NCBI RefSeq assembly: GCF_003367375.1
Contig: NZ_CP031416.1
Location: 441,501 to 505,500, forward strand
Direction of reading: 5' to 3'
DNA: 64,000 nt
Source: Gallaecimonas mangrovi
GTDB taxonomy: Bacteria > Pseudomonadota > Gammaproteobacteria > Enterobacterales > Gallaecimonadaceae
Made by a program: the position numbers and the translations under genes. The notes beneath the pieces were generated by a model that did not search any database, was not told where the DNA came from, and worked only from the letters and a program-made list of their open reading frames with translations. Within the stretch, counting starts at the first letter, position 1, and each line of letters opens with the position of its first letter. Shown here one piece after another: positions 9,203 to 17,553 of this stretch.

Positions 9203-10036
9203 TTAGAAGCGACCGGCTTGATAGTCTTGCACCGCTTGGGCGATTTCCTCAGAGCTATTCATCACGAAAGGTCCGTAACGGACAACCGGTTCCAACAACG
9301 GCTTACCTGCTATCAGTAGAAAACAGGCCTCTTGGTCTGTGCTTTCAAAGGTGACTTGGTCACCGTTATTGAGCACCGCCATGTTGCCTTTAGGTACGGT
9401 TTTACCGGCAACGGTAACCGCGCCTTCGTATACGTTGATAAGGGCGTTGTGGCCGCTGGGTACTGGCACCGTTAGCGACTGGCCCGCTTTGAGATGAATA
9501 TCCAGATAAAGCGGGTCCAGGGTTACACCATCAACCGGGCCTTTGGTGCCTTGATATTGCCCAGCTATCACCTTGACGCTATTGCCTTTTTCATCGGTTA
9601 GCAGCGGAATGTTAGCACTGGCGATATCTTGGTAACGCGGCGCTTTCATTTTTTCGGCACGCGGCAGGTTTACCCACAATTGAAAGCCGCGCATTAAGCC
9701 TTGCTCTTGCTCTGGCATTTCCGAGTGAATAAGCCCAGAACCGGCGGTCATCCACTGTACGTCGCCACTTTCCAGTAACCCCTCATTACCTTTGTTATCT
9801 CGATGGCGCATACGGCCATTGAGCATATAAGTTACGGTTTCAAAGCCGCGATGAGGATGATTAGGAAAACCGGCAACGTAGTCGTCGGGGCTGTCGGAGC
9901 TAAATTCGTCCAGCAGCAAGAAAGGGTCGAGATCGGGCATCATTTGAGTGCCAATCAGCCGTTTTAACTTCACACCGGCACCGTCGCTGGTGTTTTGGCC
10001 GGGGATCAGGCCTTTAATAGTGCGTGGCTGGCTCAT
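9203..10036 (-). CDS. Pirin family protein (bicupin)
   Basis: Cytosolic bicupin of 277 aa. The iron ligands of pirins are intact: His60 and His62 in NHPHRG, His104 and Glu106 in IHSEMPE. Bacterial relatives include quercetin 2,3-dioxygenases (YhhW) and proteins of unknown function, so the reaction is open. ATG 10036 follows a strong AGGAGG box; the longer frame to 10069 has none. A second pirin gene lies about 100 bases upstream in the same direction. Confidence 0.85.
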   Translation of the reverse strand: MSQPRTIKGLIPGQNTSDGAGVKLKRLIGTQMMPDLDPFLLLDEFSSDSPDDYVAGFPNHPHRGFETVTYMLNGRMRHRDNKGNEGLLESGDVQWMTAGSGLIHSEMPEQEQGLMRGFQLWVNLPRAEKMKAPRYQDIASANIPLLTDEKGNSVKVIAGQYQGTKGPVDGVTLDPLYLDIHLKAGQSLTVPVPSGHNALINVYEGAVTVAGKTVPKGNMAVLNNGDQVTFESTDQEACFLLIAGKPLLEPVVRYGPFVMNSSEEIAQAVQDYQAGRF

Positions 10037-10135
10037 AGTGCCTCCTGTGAAGATGGGGAAGATGAGCAAAGGATACTGTTCGTAATTGCTGATGAAAATG
10101 GCGAAAATTAGGTCAAAAGATTCGTTTAAATCGAA

Positions 10136-11053
10136 TCAGCGCCCGGCTTTAAGCTGCCCTTGAAGCAAGGGGGCTGGAATAGGCAAGCCCGGGTAATGGC
10201 TCACTTGGCCAAAGTCGCCAGCGCTCCAGCGGCTGCGAGCCTTCGCTATTTCATCGGTATTGCGCGCCACAAAGTTCCACCACATCACAATATCTTCGGC
10301 AAACGGTTCTCCGCCCAGGCAGATAACCACCGCGTCCTTGAGTACTAACGTGAGTTGCTGATGGCCTGTGCCGAAGTAATAAAGTTGCTCACTGGACATT
10401 GCTTCGCCATCCACAGTGGCCTCTCCCTTTACCAGCAACAAACCATATTCAAAGCTTGGGGTTAAGGTTTGTACGAAGTGGCCTGTGCCTTGAATTTCGG
10501 CACCAAACAGTGGGCTGAAGTAGTGCGCCGGGGACCGGAGTTGGCCATATTGACCCGCAAAAAGGCGCAGCGTTACGCCACCCTCGGTCAGACTCGGTAA
10601 AACGGCGACATGTTCAAAGGTTGCAGGGCGGTGGCGCTCCTCTTCGGGAAGTGCGACCCAAAATTGCACCCCAAACAGCCTATCGCCGACCGGTGTTAGG
10701 CCTTCTTCTGAGTGAGCAATACCGGAACCTGCGGTCATCAGGTTGAGTTGGCCGGGCTTAATTAGCTGCTCCACGCCCAGGGTATCGCGGTGGCGAATGG
10801 CACCTTCTAATAGCCAGGTGACGGTTTGTAGCCCGATGTGGGGGTGTGGTGCTACGTCGAGGTTATGGTCGTCAGTTACAACCAGTGGCCCTAATCTGTC
10901 TAAAAAGCACCAAGGACCTATCAGGCGCAGTTGGCGGTGGGGTAGGGCTCGCGCCACCATCAGGCCAGGGTTTAACTGGCGTGACGTTATCGGGTAGTTG
11001 GCACGCTCTGGGGGAGTGGAGCCTTGTAGAGTGAGAGTGTCATTGTTGCTCAC
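10136..11053 (-). CDS. Second pirin family protein (bicupin)
   Basis: A 305-aa pirin with complete metal-binding residues (His70, His72, His114, Glu116 in HPHIG and AHSEEG). It is clearly diverged from the pirin downstream, so this is an old paralogue pair and not a recent duplication. The GTG start at 11053 is set by an AGGAG box in the preceding bases. The two genes are 99 bases apart with no terminator visible between them and may be co-transcribed. Function unknown. Confidence 0.83.
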   Translation of the reverse strand: MSNNDTLTLQGSTPPERANYPITSRQLNPGLMVARALPHRQLRLIGPWCFLDRLGPLVVTDDHNLDVAPHPHIGLQTVTWLLEGAIRHRDTLGVEQLIKPGQLNLMTAGSGIAHSEEGLTPVGDRLFGVQFWVALPEEERHRPATFEHVAVLPSLTEGGVTLRLFAGQYGQLRSPAHYFSPLFGAEIQGTGHFVQTLTPSFEYGLLLVKGEATVDGEAMSSEQLYYFGTGHQQLTLVLKDAVVICLGGEPFAEDIVMWWNFVARNTDEIAKARSRWSAGDFGQVSHYPGLPIPAPLLQGQLKAGR

Positions 11054-11159
11054 GTTTACTCCTGGCCAGGATAGGCGACCTGTTGTCAGTCTACAGGCTA
11101 ACGCAGCTTTATTAACATCGGCAACGCCTGGAGTGCTGCTTTAGCAAAGCGTGGGCGAT

Positions 11160-11187
11160 AAAAAAGCCTCCTAAAGGAGGCTTTCAG
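11160..11187 (-). terminator. Terminator directly after the 15-codon ORF
   Basis: On the minus strand AGCCTCC-TTTA-GGAGGCT is followed by a T6 run, a good intrinsic terminator. It begins four bases after the TAA of the small ORF. It may also act for readthrough from the plus strand, where the T tract is weaker (CTTTC). Confidence 0.7.
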
Positions 11188-11235
11188 TTAGCCGTTGTAG
11201 GCCCAATCAGCAAGGTATTCCCACAGTATTTTCAT
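11188..11235 (-). CDS. Possible 15-aa small protein or leader peptide
   Basis: ATG 11235 opens a 15-codon frame (MKILWEYLADWAYNG) that ends in TAA. A strong GGAGG sits about seven bases before the ATG and an intrinsic terminator follows the stop, so the unit looks like a complete tiny transcription unit on the minus strand. The next gene in this direction, the second pirin, starts 135 bases past the stop and beyond the terminator. A leader-peptide attenuator is therefore possible as well as an independent micro-protein. I do not recognise the peptide; it holds two Trp and two Tyr in 15 residues. Confidence 0.4.
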   Translation of the reverse strand: MKILWEYLADWAYNG

Positions 11236-11301
11236 TCGCCCCTCCGGTGTTATCTCAAAAGAGCTTAGGCCAGTTTGCTTAAAGCAGCCTCTCGATTAAG
11301 A

Positions 11302-11316
11302 CGATAATTGTTATCG
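11302..11316. promoter_or_regulatory. Perfect palindrome upstream of the small ORF, Fur-like
   Basis: CGATAA-TTG-TTATCG is a perfect 6-bp inverted repeat. It matches the 15-bp Fur pattern (TGATAATnATTATCA) at 11 of its 14 defined positions, the outermost bases being C and G. It lies about 65 bases upstream of the 15-codon ORF and could serve a minus-strand promoter. Whether the factor is Fur or another regulator is not known. Confidence 0.35.
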
Positions 11317-11566
11317 AATTGTTTTAATTGGTTTCTGTAAAACAGCACCGCCCCAGTAAGCGATCCAAACTGCTGTAATTCACGTAGATATAAGCTTGGC
11401 AGCACCATTTACGGCGGCAGCTGTTGCGGCAAATTAACGCTGCCAAGGTGGACATTACGTTGCTTGAGTTATCAGAAAAAGCGAGTGTTTTAGTTTCTGT
11501 TGATAGGAAATTCAGATTCGCTATGGCAAGCTGATTGCCATCGCCTCAAGGAGATAGGAGAAGGTA

Positions 11567-11764
11567 ATGAATAAAAGAATCATTGGTTTGGTCCTGCTGG
11601 TTGTGGGTGTTGGTCTGGCCTGGTGGGGTTATCAGGAAAGCCAAACCCTTAGTAAAACCGTTGAATCGCAGCTGACAGGGCAAATGGATACCAGAACCAT
11701 GTCTTTCTACATTGCCGGTGCTGTGTGTGCGGTATTGGGATTGGTTGGCATCCTTAGGCGCTAA
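11567..11764 (+). CDS. DUF3185 family small membrane protein
   Basis: 65-aa protein with two transmembrane helices (about 4-22 and 46-63) joined by a short polar loop with a DTRTMSFYIAG turn. The pattern LLVVGVGLAWWGYQESQTLS followed by YIAGAVCAVLGLVG is that of DUF3185. An AGGAGAAGG box precedes ATG 11567. Function unknown. It ends two bases before a convergent gene. Confidence 0.75.
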   Translation: MNKRIIGLVLLVVGVGLAWWGYQESQTLSKTVESQLTGQMDTRTMSFYIAGAVCAVLGLVGILRR

Positions 11765-11766
11765 GG

Positions 11767-12183
11767 TTATTCGGTTAAAAATGCCATTAACAACAGTCGT
11801 CCCTCTCGGCTGGCAAGCAGCTCGGCAGGGACGGCATTTAGCTCCATTTGGTATTGCGTCAACCACAAGTAGCGGTCCATTTCGTTATCTAGGCGCTGGT
11901 TGATTAGGGAAATCAGCTTCGGCATTTCTTCAAACACTTCACCTCCTGCCACCATAAAGGCCGGGTATCGCAGCTCCTCTCCCCAAGTCAGTTCCAGTAA
12001 AAAGCCTTCTTCTGCCAGCTGCTGGCAGAGTGTATCTGCCGACATGGTTGGCACGCCCCGCAGGTGGTCGACAACTTCATTGGCTTCCCACAGCGGGAAA
12101 TGCAATAGCCTTTCTTTGAGCGCGTCTCGCCATAAATGTTGGGTGCGAATGCGCAAGGTTCTCAGCCTATCCAGATGTCCCAT
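11767..12183 (-). CDS. Hypothetical protein, possible ParS/MbcA/Xre antitoxin-like C-terminal fold
   Basis: 138-aa cytosolic protein with a strong GAGGAGG box before ATG 12183, so it is a real gene. The stretch from about residue 68 (GEELRYPAFMV, then a helix, W.TQYQMELNAVPAELLAS, then RLLLMAFL) resembles the toxin-binding domain of Xre/MbcA/ParS antitoxins. The usual RES-domain toxin gene is absent next door. The assignment is from pattern resemblance only and is tentative. Confidence 0.55.
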   Translation of the reverse strand: MGHLDRLRTLRIRTQHLWRDALKERLLHFPLWEANEVVDHLRGVPTMSADTLCQQLAEEGFLLELTWGEELRYPAFMVAGGEVFEEMPKLISLINQRLDNEMDRYLWLTQYQMELNAVPAELLASREGRLLLMAFLTE

Positions 12184-12265
12184 AACCCCTCCTCACTTAT
12201 GCCTTTAGTCTAGTCCCGGTGCGGGGGCTGTGGCGTTACAGTCGCGGCTGATTCAGCAACCGAAA

Positions 12266-12296
12266 AGCTAAGTCTTTGACCTTCACCGACTTAGCT
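12266..12296. promoter_or_regulatory. 9-bp inverted repeat before aidB
   Basis: AGCTAAGTC (12266-12274) and GACTTAGCT (12288-12296) are perfectly complementary across a 13-base spacer. The repeat ends 20 bases before the aidB ribosome site. It could be a dimeric operator or a leader hairpin; no regulator gene lies beside it. Confidence 0.45.
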
Positions 12297-12327
12297 GCCA
12301 TCTTCAGCAGAGCAAAAGGAGGTGTGT

Positions 12328-13935
12328 ATGTTTGATACCCATGAGGTCAGTAATCAAACGCCAGCTTTGGTGGATGTCGATGGTTTTGCTCTGGACCGGG
12401 CGCTGGTTGAGGCCGTCACCCGTGAGGGTGCGCAGTGGAGCTTAGCCGACTTGCATCGTTATGGACGTTTTATCACCAAAGAAGAGATTATTGCCCTTGG
12501 CTTTGCGGCTAATGCCAACCCACCGGTATTGAATAGTCACGATCGCTACGGTTATCGCATTGACCAGGTGGCTTATCACCCCAGTTATCATCAACTGATG
12601 GCCCTCGCTGTGCAGGAAGGTCTGCATTGCAGTCCTTGGCAACAGCCGCGTACCGGCGCCCATGTTGCAAGAGCCGCCAAGTATTATTTGCACTGCCAAG
12701 TAGAGGCGGGCCACGGTTGCCCCATCACCATGACCTTTGCCGCAGCCCCGGTGCTCAAACAATTTAAAGCCGACTGGTATCAAAAAGTGCTTTCAAATCA
12801 GTATGAAGGTGCGGATCTCCCCTATAACGAAAAGCCCGGTTTTATTCTGGGAATGGGCATGACCGAGAAGCAAGGCGGCTCTGATGTGCGCGCCAATAGC
12901 ACCCAGGCGCATGCTTTAGGTGATGGTAGTTATGAACTGGTAGGCCATAAATGGTTTCTGTCCGCGCCGATGTCAGATGGCTTTTTGATGCTGGCCCAAA
13001 CCCCGGCGGGCCTGTCGTGCTTTTTGGTGCCGCGTTGGTGGCAGGGTGAAAAGAACGCCATTGCTGTGCAGCGCCTGAAAGACAAGTTAGGTAATCGCTC
13101 TAATGCCTCCAGTGAAGTGGAACTTAAAGGCGCTTACGGCTGGTTGTTGGGAGAGGAAGGCAAGGGTGTGCAAACCATTATCGAAATGGTGGCTCTGACG
13201 CGTTTTGATTGCATGCTCGGCTCCAGTGCCGGGCAGCGCCAGGCGGTTGTGCAAGCCGTGCATCATGCTCATCACCGCCAAGCCTTTGGCGAGCGGCTGA
13301 TTAACCAGCCGGTTATGGCAGCGGTGTTGGCTGACCTGCAACTGGAAGTCGAAGGTAGCCTGGCCATGAGCATGCGCATGGCACGGGCACTGGATGAAGC
13401 GGATAACCCCAGTGAACAGATGTTGCTACGCCTTGGTACTGCCGCCGGAAAATACTGGATCTGTAAACGCACGCCTTTGCATGCTTATGAAGCTATGGAG
13501 TGTCTGGGCGGCAACGGCGTAATGGAAAACTTCATTACCGCCCGCCTATACCGCGAAGCGCCAATTAATGCCATTTGGGAAGGCTCTGGCAACATCCAGG
13601 CATTGGACATGCTAAGGGCCTTACAAAAAGCGCCAGAGGTGTTGGATATCTGGCACCAGGAGCTGGCTCCTTGTCTTAAGTCTGAGCCTTTGTTAGCCCT
13701 TGGCTGGCGGCAATTACAACGGTTATTAAAAGACAATCCGCTGAGCCATGCCAGGCGCATTACCGAGTTGCTGGCCCTGACCTTACAAGGCGCTTTGCTG
13801 GCCAAAGGCGCCCCTGGTGTGGTGGCAGACGCTTTTATTCGTTCAAGGTTAGGGGAAGGCGGCTTGAGTTATGGCACCTTACCTAATGGCATTGACCCCA
13901 GGCCTATTTTGCAACGTGCTTATAGTCAGCAATAA
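12328..13935 (+). CDS. aidB: AidB-type acyl-CoA dehydrogenase family flavoprotein
   Basis: FAD-binding acyl-CoA dehydrogenase homologue of 535 aa. In E. coli AidB belongs to the adaptive response to alkylation damage and binds DNA, though its exact reaction is unsettled. Collinear blocks include ARAAKYYLHCQVEAG, CPITMTFAAAP, GMGMTEKQGGSDVRANST and RLKDKLGNRSNASSEVEL. ATG 12328 lies five bases after AAAGGAGG; the GTG at 12322 is in the Shine-Dalgarno and is unlikely. No ada or alk genes are nearby, so alkylation-response control is not evident here. Confidence 0.9.
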   Translation: MFDTHEVSNQTPALVDVDGFALDRALVEAVTREGAQWSLADLHRYGRFITKEEIIALGFAANANPPVLNSHDRYGYRIDQVAYHPSYHQLMALAVQEGLHCSPWQQPRTGAHVARAAKYYLHCQVEAGHGCPITMTFAAAPVLKQFKADWYQKVLSNQYEGADLPYNEKPGFILGMGMTEKQGGSDVRANSTQAHALGDGSYELVGHKWFLSAPMSDGFLMLAQTPAGLSCFLVPRWWQGEKNAIAVQRLKDKLGNRSNASSEVELKGAYGWLLGEEGKGVQTIIEMVALTRFDCMLGSSAGQRQAVVQAVHHAHHRQAFGERLINQPVMAAVLADLQLEVEGSLAMSMRMARALDEADNPSEQMLLRLGTAAGKYWICKRTPLHAYEAMECLGGNGVMENFITARLYREAPINAIWEGSGNIQALDMLRALQKAPEVLDIWHQELAPCLKSEPLLALGWRQLQRLLKDNPLSHARRITELLALTLQGALLAKGAPGVVADAFIRSRLGEGGLSYGTLPNGIDPRPILQRAYSQQ

Positions 13936-13962
13936 AAAAGGCGGCTTATAGCCGCCTCTTTA
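13934..13962. terminator. Terminator after aidB
   Basis: GGCGGC-TTATA-GCCGCC after an A6 tract, followed by TCTTT. It faces the convergent hydrolase gene and its plus-strand T tract is imperfect. Confidence 0.7.
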
Positions 13963-13974
13963 AAAGGCTTTGCC

Positions 13975-14697
13975 TTAGGCAAAAACCTCATCAAACAGGT
14001 CAGCCATCATTGCAAAAGCGCGACGAGTAACCTTGGGGTTGTATTGGCTTTGGCCAGGGCGGTTAGCCGACTTGTCTGTGAAAGAGTGCACGGTACCGCT
14101 GAAATTGACGAACTGCCAGTCAGCGCCAATGGCGTTCATTTCGGCTTCAAAAGCCGTAATGCTCTCAGCCGGAACCAAGGGGTCGTCAGCGCCATTACAG
14201 ATAAGAATAGGGCCACAATTATTTTTACTGCTGGCCGGATCTGGGGTGTCGACAATGCCATGAAAGGTCACAACAGCTTTAAGTGGCGTGCCCATCCGCG
14301 CTAATTCCAGCACGCAAGCACCACCGAAACAAAAACCCATTGCCGCAATGTTTTCTGCACCGATACCCAACTTAGCCGCTTCTGATTTTAGCGCCTCGTA
14401 AGCACCCACCATACGGCGCCGCCACTGAGCATGGTCGGATTTCACCGCCACCATGGTGGCATAGGCTTCATCGGCGTTACTGACGTTACTGCCTTTGCCG
14501 TAAGGGTCCAAAACCAAGATCACGGCATGGTCTTCTACCAGTTCCTTGGCCTGTTCGATAGCGGCTTGACTAACCCCTAAAAAATTAGGGGCCATCAACA
14601 AGGCTCGGGTTGGTTTGCTGCCTTCGTGGAAAACCAGTTGGCCTTCATAGGAAAGGCCATCAACTTGGTAAGCGACTGGTGTGTTAACGACTGCCAT
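13975..14697 (-). CDS. Dienelactone hydrolase family protein
   Basis: Alpha/beta hydrolase of 240 aa. The nucleophile is cysteine, as in dienelactone hydrolases (Cys123 in GFCFGGAC). The acid is likely the Asp in GADDPLVP and the base the His in GTVHSFTD. Natural substrate unknown; no aromatic-degradation genes are near. It follows asnB with a 14-base gap and its AAGGAG box overlaps the asnB stop codon, so the two are almost surely one operon. Confidence 0.85.
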   Translation of the reverse strand: MAVVNTPVAYQVDGLSYEGQLVFHEGSKPTRALLMAPNFLGVSQAAIEQAKELVEDHAVILVLDPYGKGSNVSNADEAYATMVAVKSDHAQWRRRMVGAYEALKSEAAKLGIGAENIAAMGFCFGGACVLELARMGTPLKAVVTFHGIVDTPDPASSKNNCGPILICNGADDPLVPAESITAFEAEMNAIGADWQFVNFSGTVHSFTDKSANRPGQSQYNPKVTRRAFAMMADLFDEVFA

Positions 14698-14711
14698 ATG
14701 CGAATAACTCC

Positions 14712-16379
14712 TTAATATGCGCTTTGGTGAACACCCTTGGCAGCACGGCCCGATGGATCAGCATTGTTCTGGAAGCTTTCATCCCAGGCCAGTGCTGCCG
14801 GGGTGGAGCAGGCAACAGATTTACCGTGCGGCACTGTGGTGACCACAGAATTGAGGTTGCCAAAATGCTCTTCGAAGATTTGCCGGTAAAAATACGCTTC
14901 CTTGGTATCAGGGGTATTAACCGGGAAGCGGTATTGCGCGGTTTGCAACTGGTGGTCGGTGACCTCGCTGGCAGTGACTTCTTTGAGGCTGTCAATCCAG
15001 CTGTAACCCACTCCGTCAGAGAACTGTTCTTTTTGCCGCCAAGCCACGGCTTCGGGCAATAGATCGGCAAAGGCTTCCCGCACAATGTGTTTCTCGATTT
15101 TGCCATTACCACACATTTTGTCTGTGGGGTTTAGGCGCATCGCCACATCCATGAACTCTTTGTCCAGGAACGGTACCCGGGCCTCTACACCCCAAGCGGC
15201 CATGGCTTTGTTGGCACGCAGGCAGTCAAACAGGTAGAGCTTCTCGAGTTTACGCAGGGTTTCTTCGTGAAACTCTCTCGGGTTAGGTGCTTTATGGAAA
15301 TAGAGATAGCCGCCAAACAGCTCGTCTGCGCCTTCGCCAGAAAGCACCATTTTAATGCCCATAGCCTTGATTTTACGGGCCATCAGGTACATTGGTGTTG
15401 AGGCGCGGATGGTGGTGACGTCGTAGGTTTCCAGATGATAGATAACGTCACGCACCGCATCTAAGCCTTCTTGCACGGTAAAGTGCAGCTCGTGGTGTAC
15501 GGTACCGATATGGTCTGCCACGGTTTTGGCCGCTTGAAGGTCAGGGGAGCCTTTTAAACCGACTGCAAAGGAGTGCAACCTTGGCCACCAGGCTTCGCTT
15601 TGGCCGTCGTCTTCAATACGGCGCTGGGCGTGCAGCTGGGCGAGGGCGGAAATCACTGAAGAGTCTAAACCGCCTGACAGCAATACGCCGTAGGGCACGT
15701 CAGACATCAGCTGGCGTTTAACGGCGGCGTCCAGCGCGGCGCGTAGCTCGGTAACGCTGCTGGTGTTGTTTTCTACGCCTTCAAAGCTTTGCCAGTCGCG
15801 TTGGTAATAGCGTTTCATCTGGCCGTCTTTGGACGACAGATAATGGCCTGGGGGGAAAGTTTCAACCCGGTTACAAACCGGTGTTAGGGCTTTCATTTCG
15901 GAAGCAACATAGAAGTTGCCGTCGCTGTCCCAGCCGATATAAAGCGGAATGATGCCCATATGATCGCGGCCAATAAGGTAGCTGTTATCGGTAGCGTCAT
16001 AGAGAACAAAGGCAAAAATACCATTTAATTCGTCGAGAAAGGCTTCACCCTTTTCCTTGTACAGTGCCAGTATCACTTCACAGTCAGATTCGGTTTGAAA
16101 CTGATACTTGTCTTGATACTGCTTGCGGATAGCCTTGTGGTTATAAATCTCACCATTCACCGCGAGCACATTATTCTTTTCGGTATTAAAGAGCGGTTGC
16201 GCGCCACTATTCATGTCGACAATAGCGAGCCGTTCATGAGCAATGATTGCGTTATTATCCGCATAGATACCGGACCAGTCTGGGCCACGGTGGCGCATAC
16301 GTTTAGACATTTCTAATGCCGTTTTGCGCAGTTCTTGCGGATCCGTTTTAAGATCCAAAATACCGAAAATCGAACACAT
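14712..16379 (-). CDS. asnB: Asparagine synthase B (glutamine-hydrolysing)
   Basis: ATP-dependent synthesis of asparagine from aspartate with glutamine as nitrogen donor; 555 aa, the size of E. coli AsnB. The N-terminal glutaminase domain begins MCSIFGILDLK, so Cys2 becomes the catalytic N-terminal residue, and NGEIYNH follows. The synthetase domain has the ATP pyrophosphatase loop SGGLDSS and the downstream GEGADELFGGYLYF. An AGGAAA box precedes ATG 16379. The downstream hydrolase gene is in the same operon. Confidence 0.95.
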   Translation of the reverse strand: MCSIFGILDLKTDPQELRKTALEMSKRMRHRGPDWSGIYADNNAIIAHERLAIVDMNSGAQPLFNTEKNNVLAVNGEIYNHKAIRKQYQDKYQFQTESDCEVILALYKEKGEAFLDELNGIFAFVLYDATDNSYLIGRDHMGIIPLYIGWDSDGNFYVASEMKALTPVCNRVETFPPGHYLSSKDGQMKRYYQRDWQSFEGVENNTSSVTELRAALDAAVKRQLMSDVPYGVLLSGGLDSSVISALAQLHAQRRIEDDGQSEAWWPRLHSFAVGLKGSPDLQAAKTVADHIGTVHHELHFTVQEGLDAVRDVIYHLETYDVTTIRASTPMYLMARKIKAMGIKMVLSGEGADELFGGYLYFHKAPNPREFHEETLRKLEKLYLFDCLRANKAMAAWGVEARVPFLDKEFMDVAMRLNPTDKMCGNGKIEKHIVREAFADLLPEAVAWRQKEQFSDGVGYSWIDSLKEVTASEVTDHQLQTAQYRFPVNTPDTKEAYFYRQIFEEHFGNLNSVVTTVPHGKSVACSTPAALAWDESFQNNADPSGRAAKGVHQSAY

Positions 16380-16591
16380 GGTTTTTCCTGTCAGAAAAGG
16401 GTTACTTCATAGGGTTGTTTTGTACACCGTTGTTGATGACCCTTCGACCTTGCCACTGGCTACAGGCCTTGGCAAGCGGCTTAAGTGGTTAAATTTACAA
16501 TCTTGGTCAGCTTTGATGAGATCTAATCGACCTTTACAGCACCTGAATGATGACAACAACCTCAATCTTCGATAAAGATAAGCCATCCAGT

Positions 16592-17026
16592 ATGGGTCAG
16601 CTCGGCTTTGGAGCAACAGTGATCAGTGCAGCAGGATTGAGAGTATTGCTTGTCGCATCCGGTTCTTTTGGACTGGTGGCCTGTAGTGGTAAAGCGGTCA
16701 CTGCCACCATTAATTCACCTGATCAATATTACAAAGCGGTGGTAATGGTCAGAACCGTGGGCGCGAAGCCGGTGACAGAAGTCATGCTGGAGCCGCAGTC
16801 TGTTTGGCACTTGGGTAACCACCAGTTGGTGTGGTCTGGCCAAGTCCCCCCTTCTGAAATTTCCGTTAGCTGGCAGGGTGATAACCATTTGTCAGTGACT
16901 TACCCACAAGCGGCCAATGTAACCGAATCCAGAAAGTTATCGATGGGTGTTGCCTTGGAATTTAGTCCGCTTGGTTCGGGTCCCTCAATTCACAGTGCCG
17001 TCGGTGCTGCCAGTTCCGGGGTGTAA
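16592..17026 (+). CDS. Hypothetical lipoprotein
   Basis: Unrecognised protein with a hydrophobic N-terminal segment ending in the lipobox-like GLVAC (Cys31 from ATG 16592), then about 113 mostly beta-type residues. The frame is open to 16547, which would give an over-long signal peptide, so 16592 is preferred, though no good ribosome site marks it. Its last 42 bases overlap the convergent sprT gene on the other strand. Confidence 0.5.
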   Translation: MGQLGFGATVISAAGLRVLLVASGSFGLVACSGKAVTATINSPDQYYKAVVMVRTVGAKPVTEVMLEPQSVWHLGNHQLVWSGQVPPSEISVSWQGDNHLSVTYPQAANVTESRKLSMGVALEFSPLGSGPSIHSAVGAASSGV

Positions 17027-17476
17027 AGCGCCTTTACAATAGCGGCAGAGGTATTTCTCTCCCCTAAGCACTTTGTTGTGTCTTCTTATTGTCAGTTGGT
17101 GCTGTCTGCAATGGCAGTGGTAGGTGAAGGTTTTTTCCTGAATATCAAAGTCATGAGTGCGCTTGGGATGCAAGCCAAACAGGTTTTGCATAAGCTGCTG
17201 CCACTCCTTGCCGTGGGGCTGAATGCGGCCACCGTAGAGCTGCCACGCCAGCCAGTGGGCAACTTCATGGGGTACCACTTCGGCTAAGAACGCCGCTTGG
17301 TTGGCTTTATAAAGTGTGCGATTAAAGCGCAGCTGCTTTTTCCCCATATGTGCTTGGCCAGCGCTACGGCCCCTGAGATCCAAGGTAATGGCTGGGCGAG
17401 GAAAGGCCTGCCCAAATTGCCTTTCAGCTTCAACAAAACAGGCTTCTACGGCTTGGTCTAATGCTTCTTTATTCAC
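16985..17476 (-). CDS. sprT: SprT family zinc metalloprotease-like protein
   Basis: 163-aa protein with the SprT-like metallopeptidase signature HEVAHW (70-75), a third likely zinc ligand in HGKEW, and a C-terminal zinc ribbon with cysteine pairs in CHCRQHQ and CRYC. Family length matches E. coli SprT. By relation to SPRTN-type proteases it may act on DNA-associated proteins, but the bacterial role is not settled. It overlaps the end of the convergent lipoprotein gene. Confidence 0.85.
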   Translation of the reverse strand: MNKEALDQAVEACFVEAERQFGQAFPRPAITLDLRGRSAGQAHMGKKQLRFNRTLYKANQAAFLAEVVPHEVAHWLAWQLYGGRIQPHGKEWQQLMQNLFGLHPKRTHDFDIQEKTFTYHCHCRQHQLTIRRHNKVLRGEKYLCRYCKGALHPGTGSTDGTVN

Positions 17477-17553
17477 CTTTACCTTTCTTTTCGTTTACTG
17501 ACGGCCCGGATAGGGTCAGATATAAGACAGCTTTTATCATAAAAGGAATGCGG

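Larger units (their letters stand above)
11054..11566. other. Long intergenic region with a small ORF, a terminator and a palindrome
   Basis: About 510 bases between the second pirin gene and the DUF3185 gene. Besides the 15-codon ORF, its terminator and the palindrome listed separately, nothing further is supported. Bases 11380-11550 should hold the promoter of the DUF3185 gene, but no good -35/-10 pair stands out. Confidence 0.5.

Noticed and set aside
16407-16616. 69-codon minus-strand ORF upstream of asnB
   Set aside because: No ribosome site and no domain-like sequence; it lies in the asnB promoter area and overlaps the divergent lipoprotein gene.
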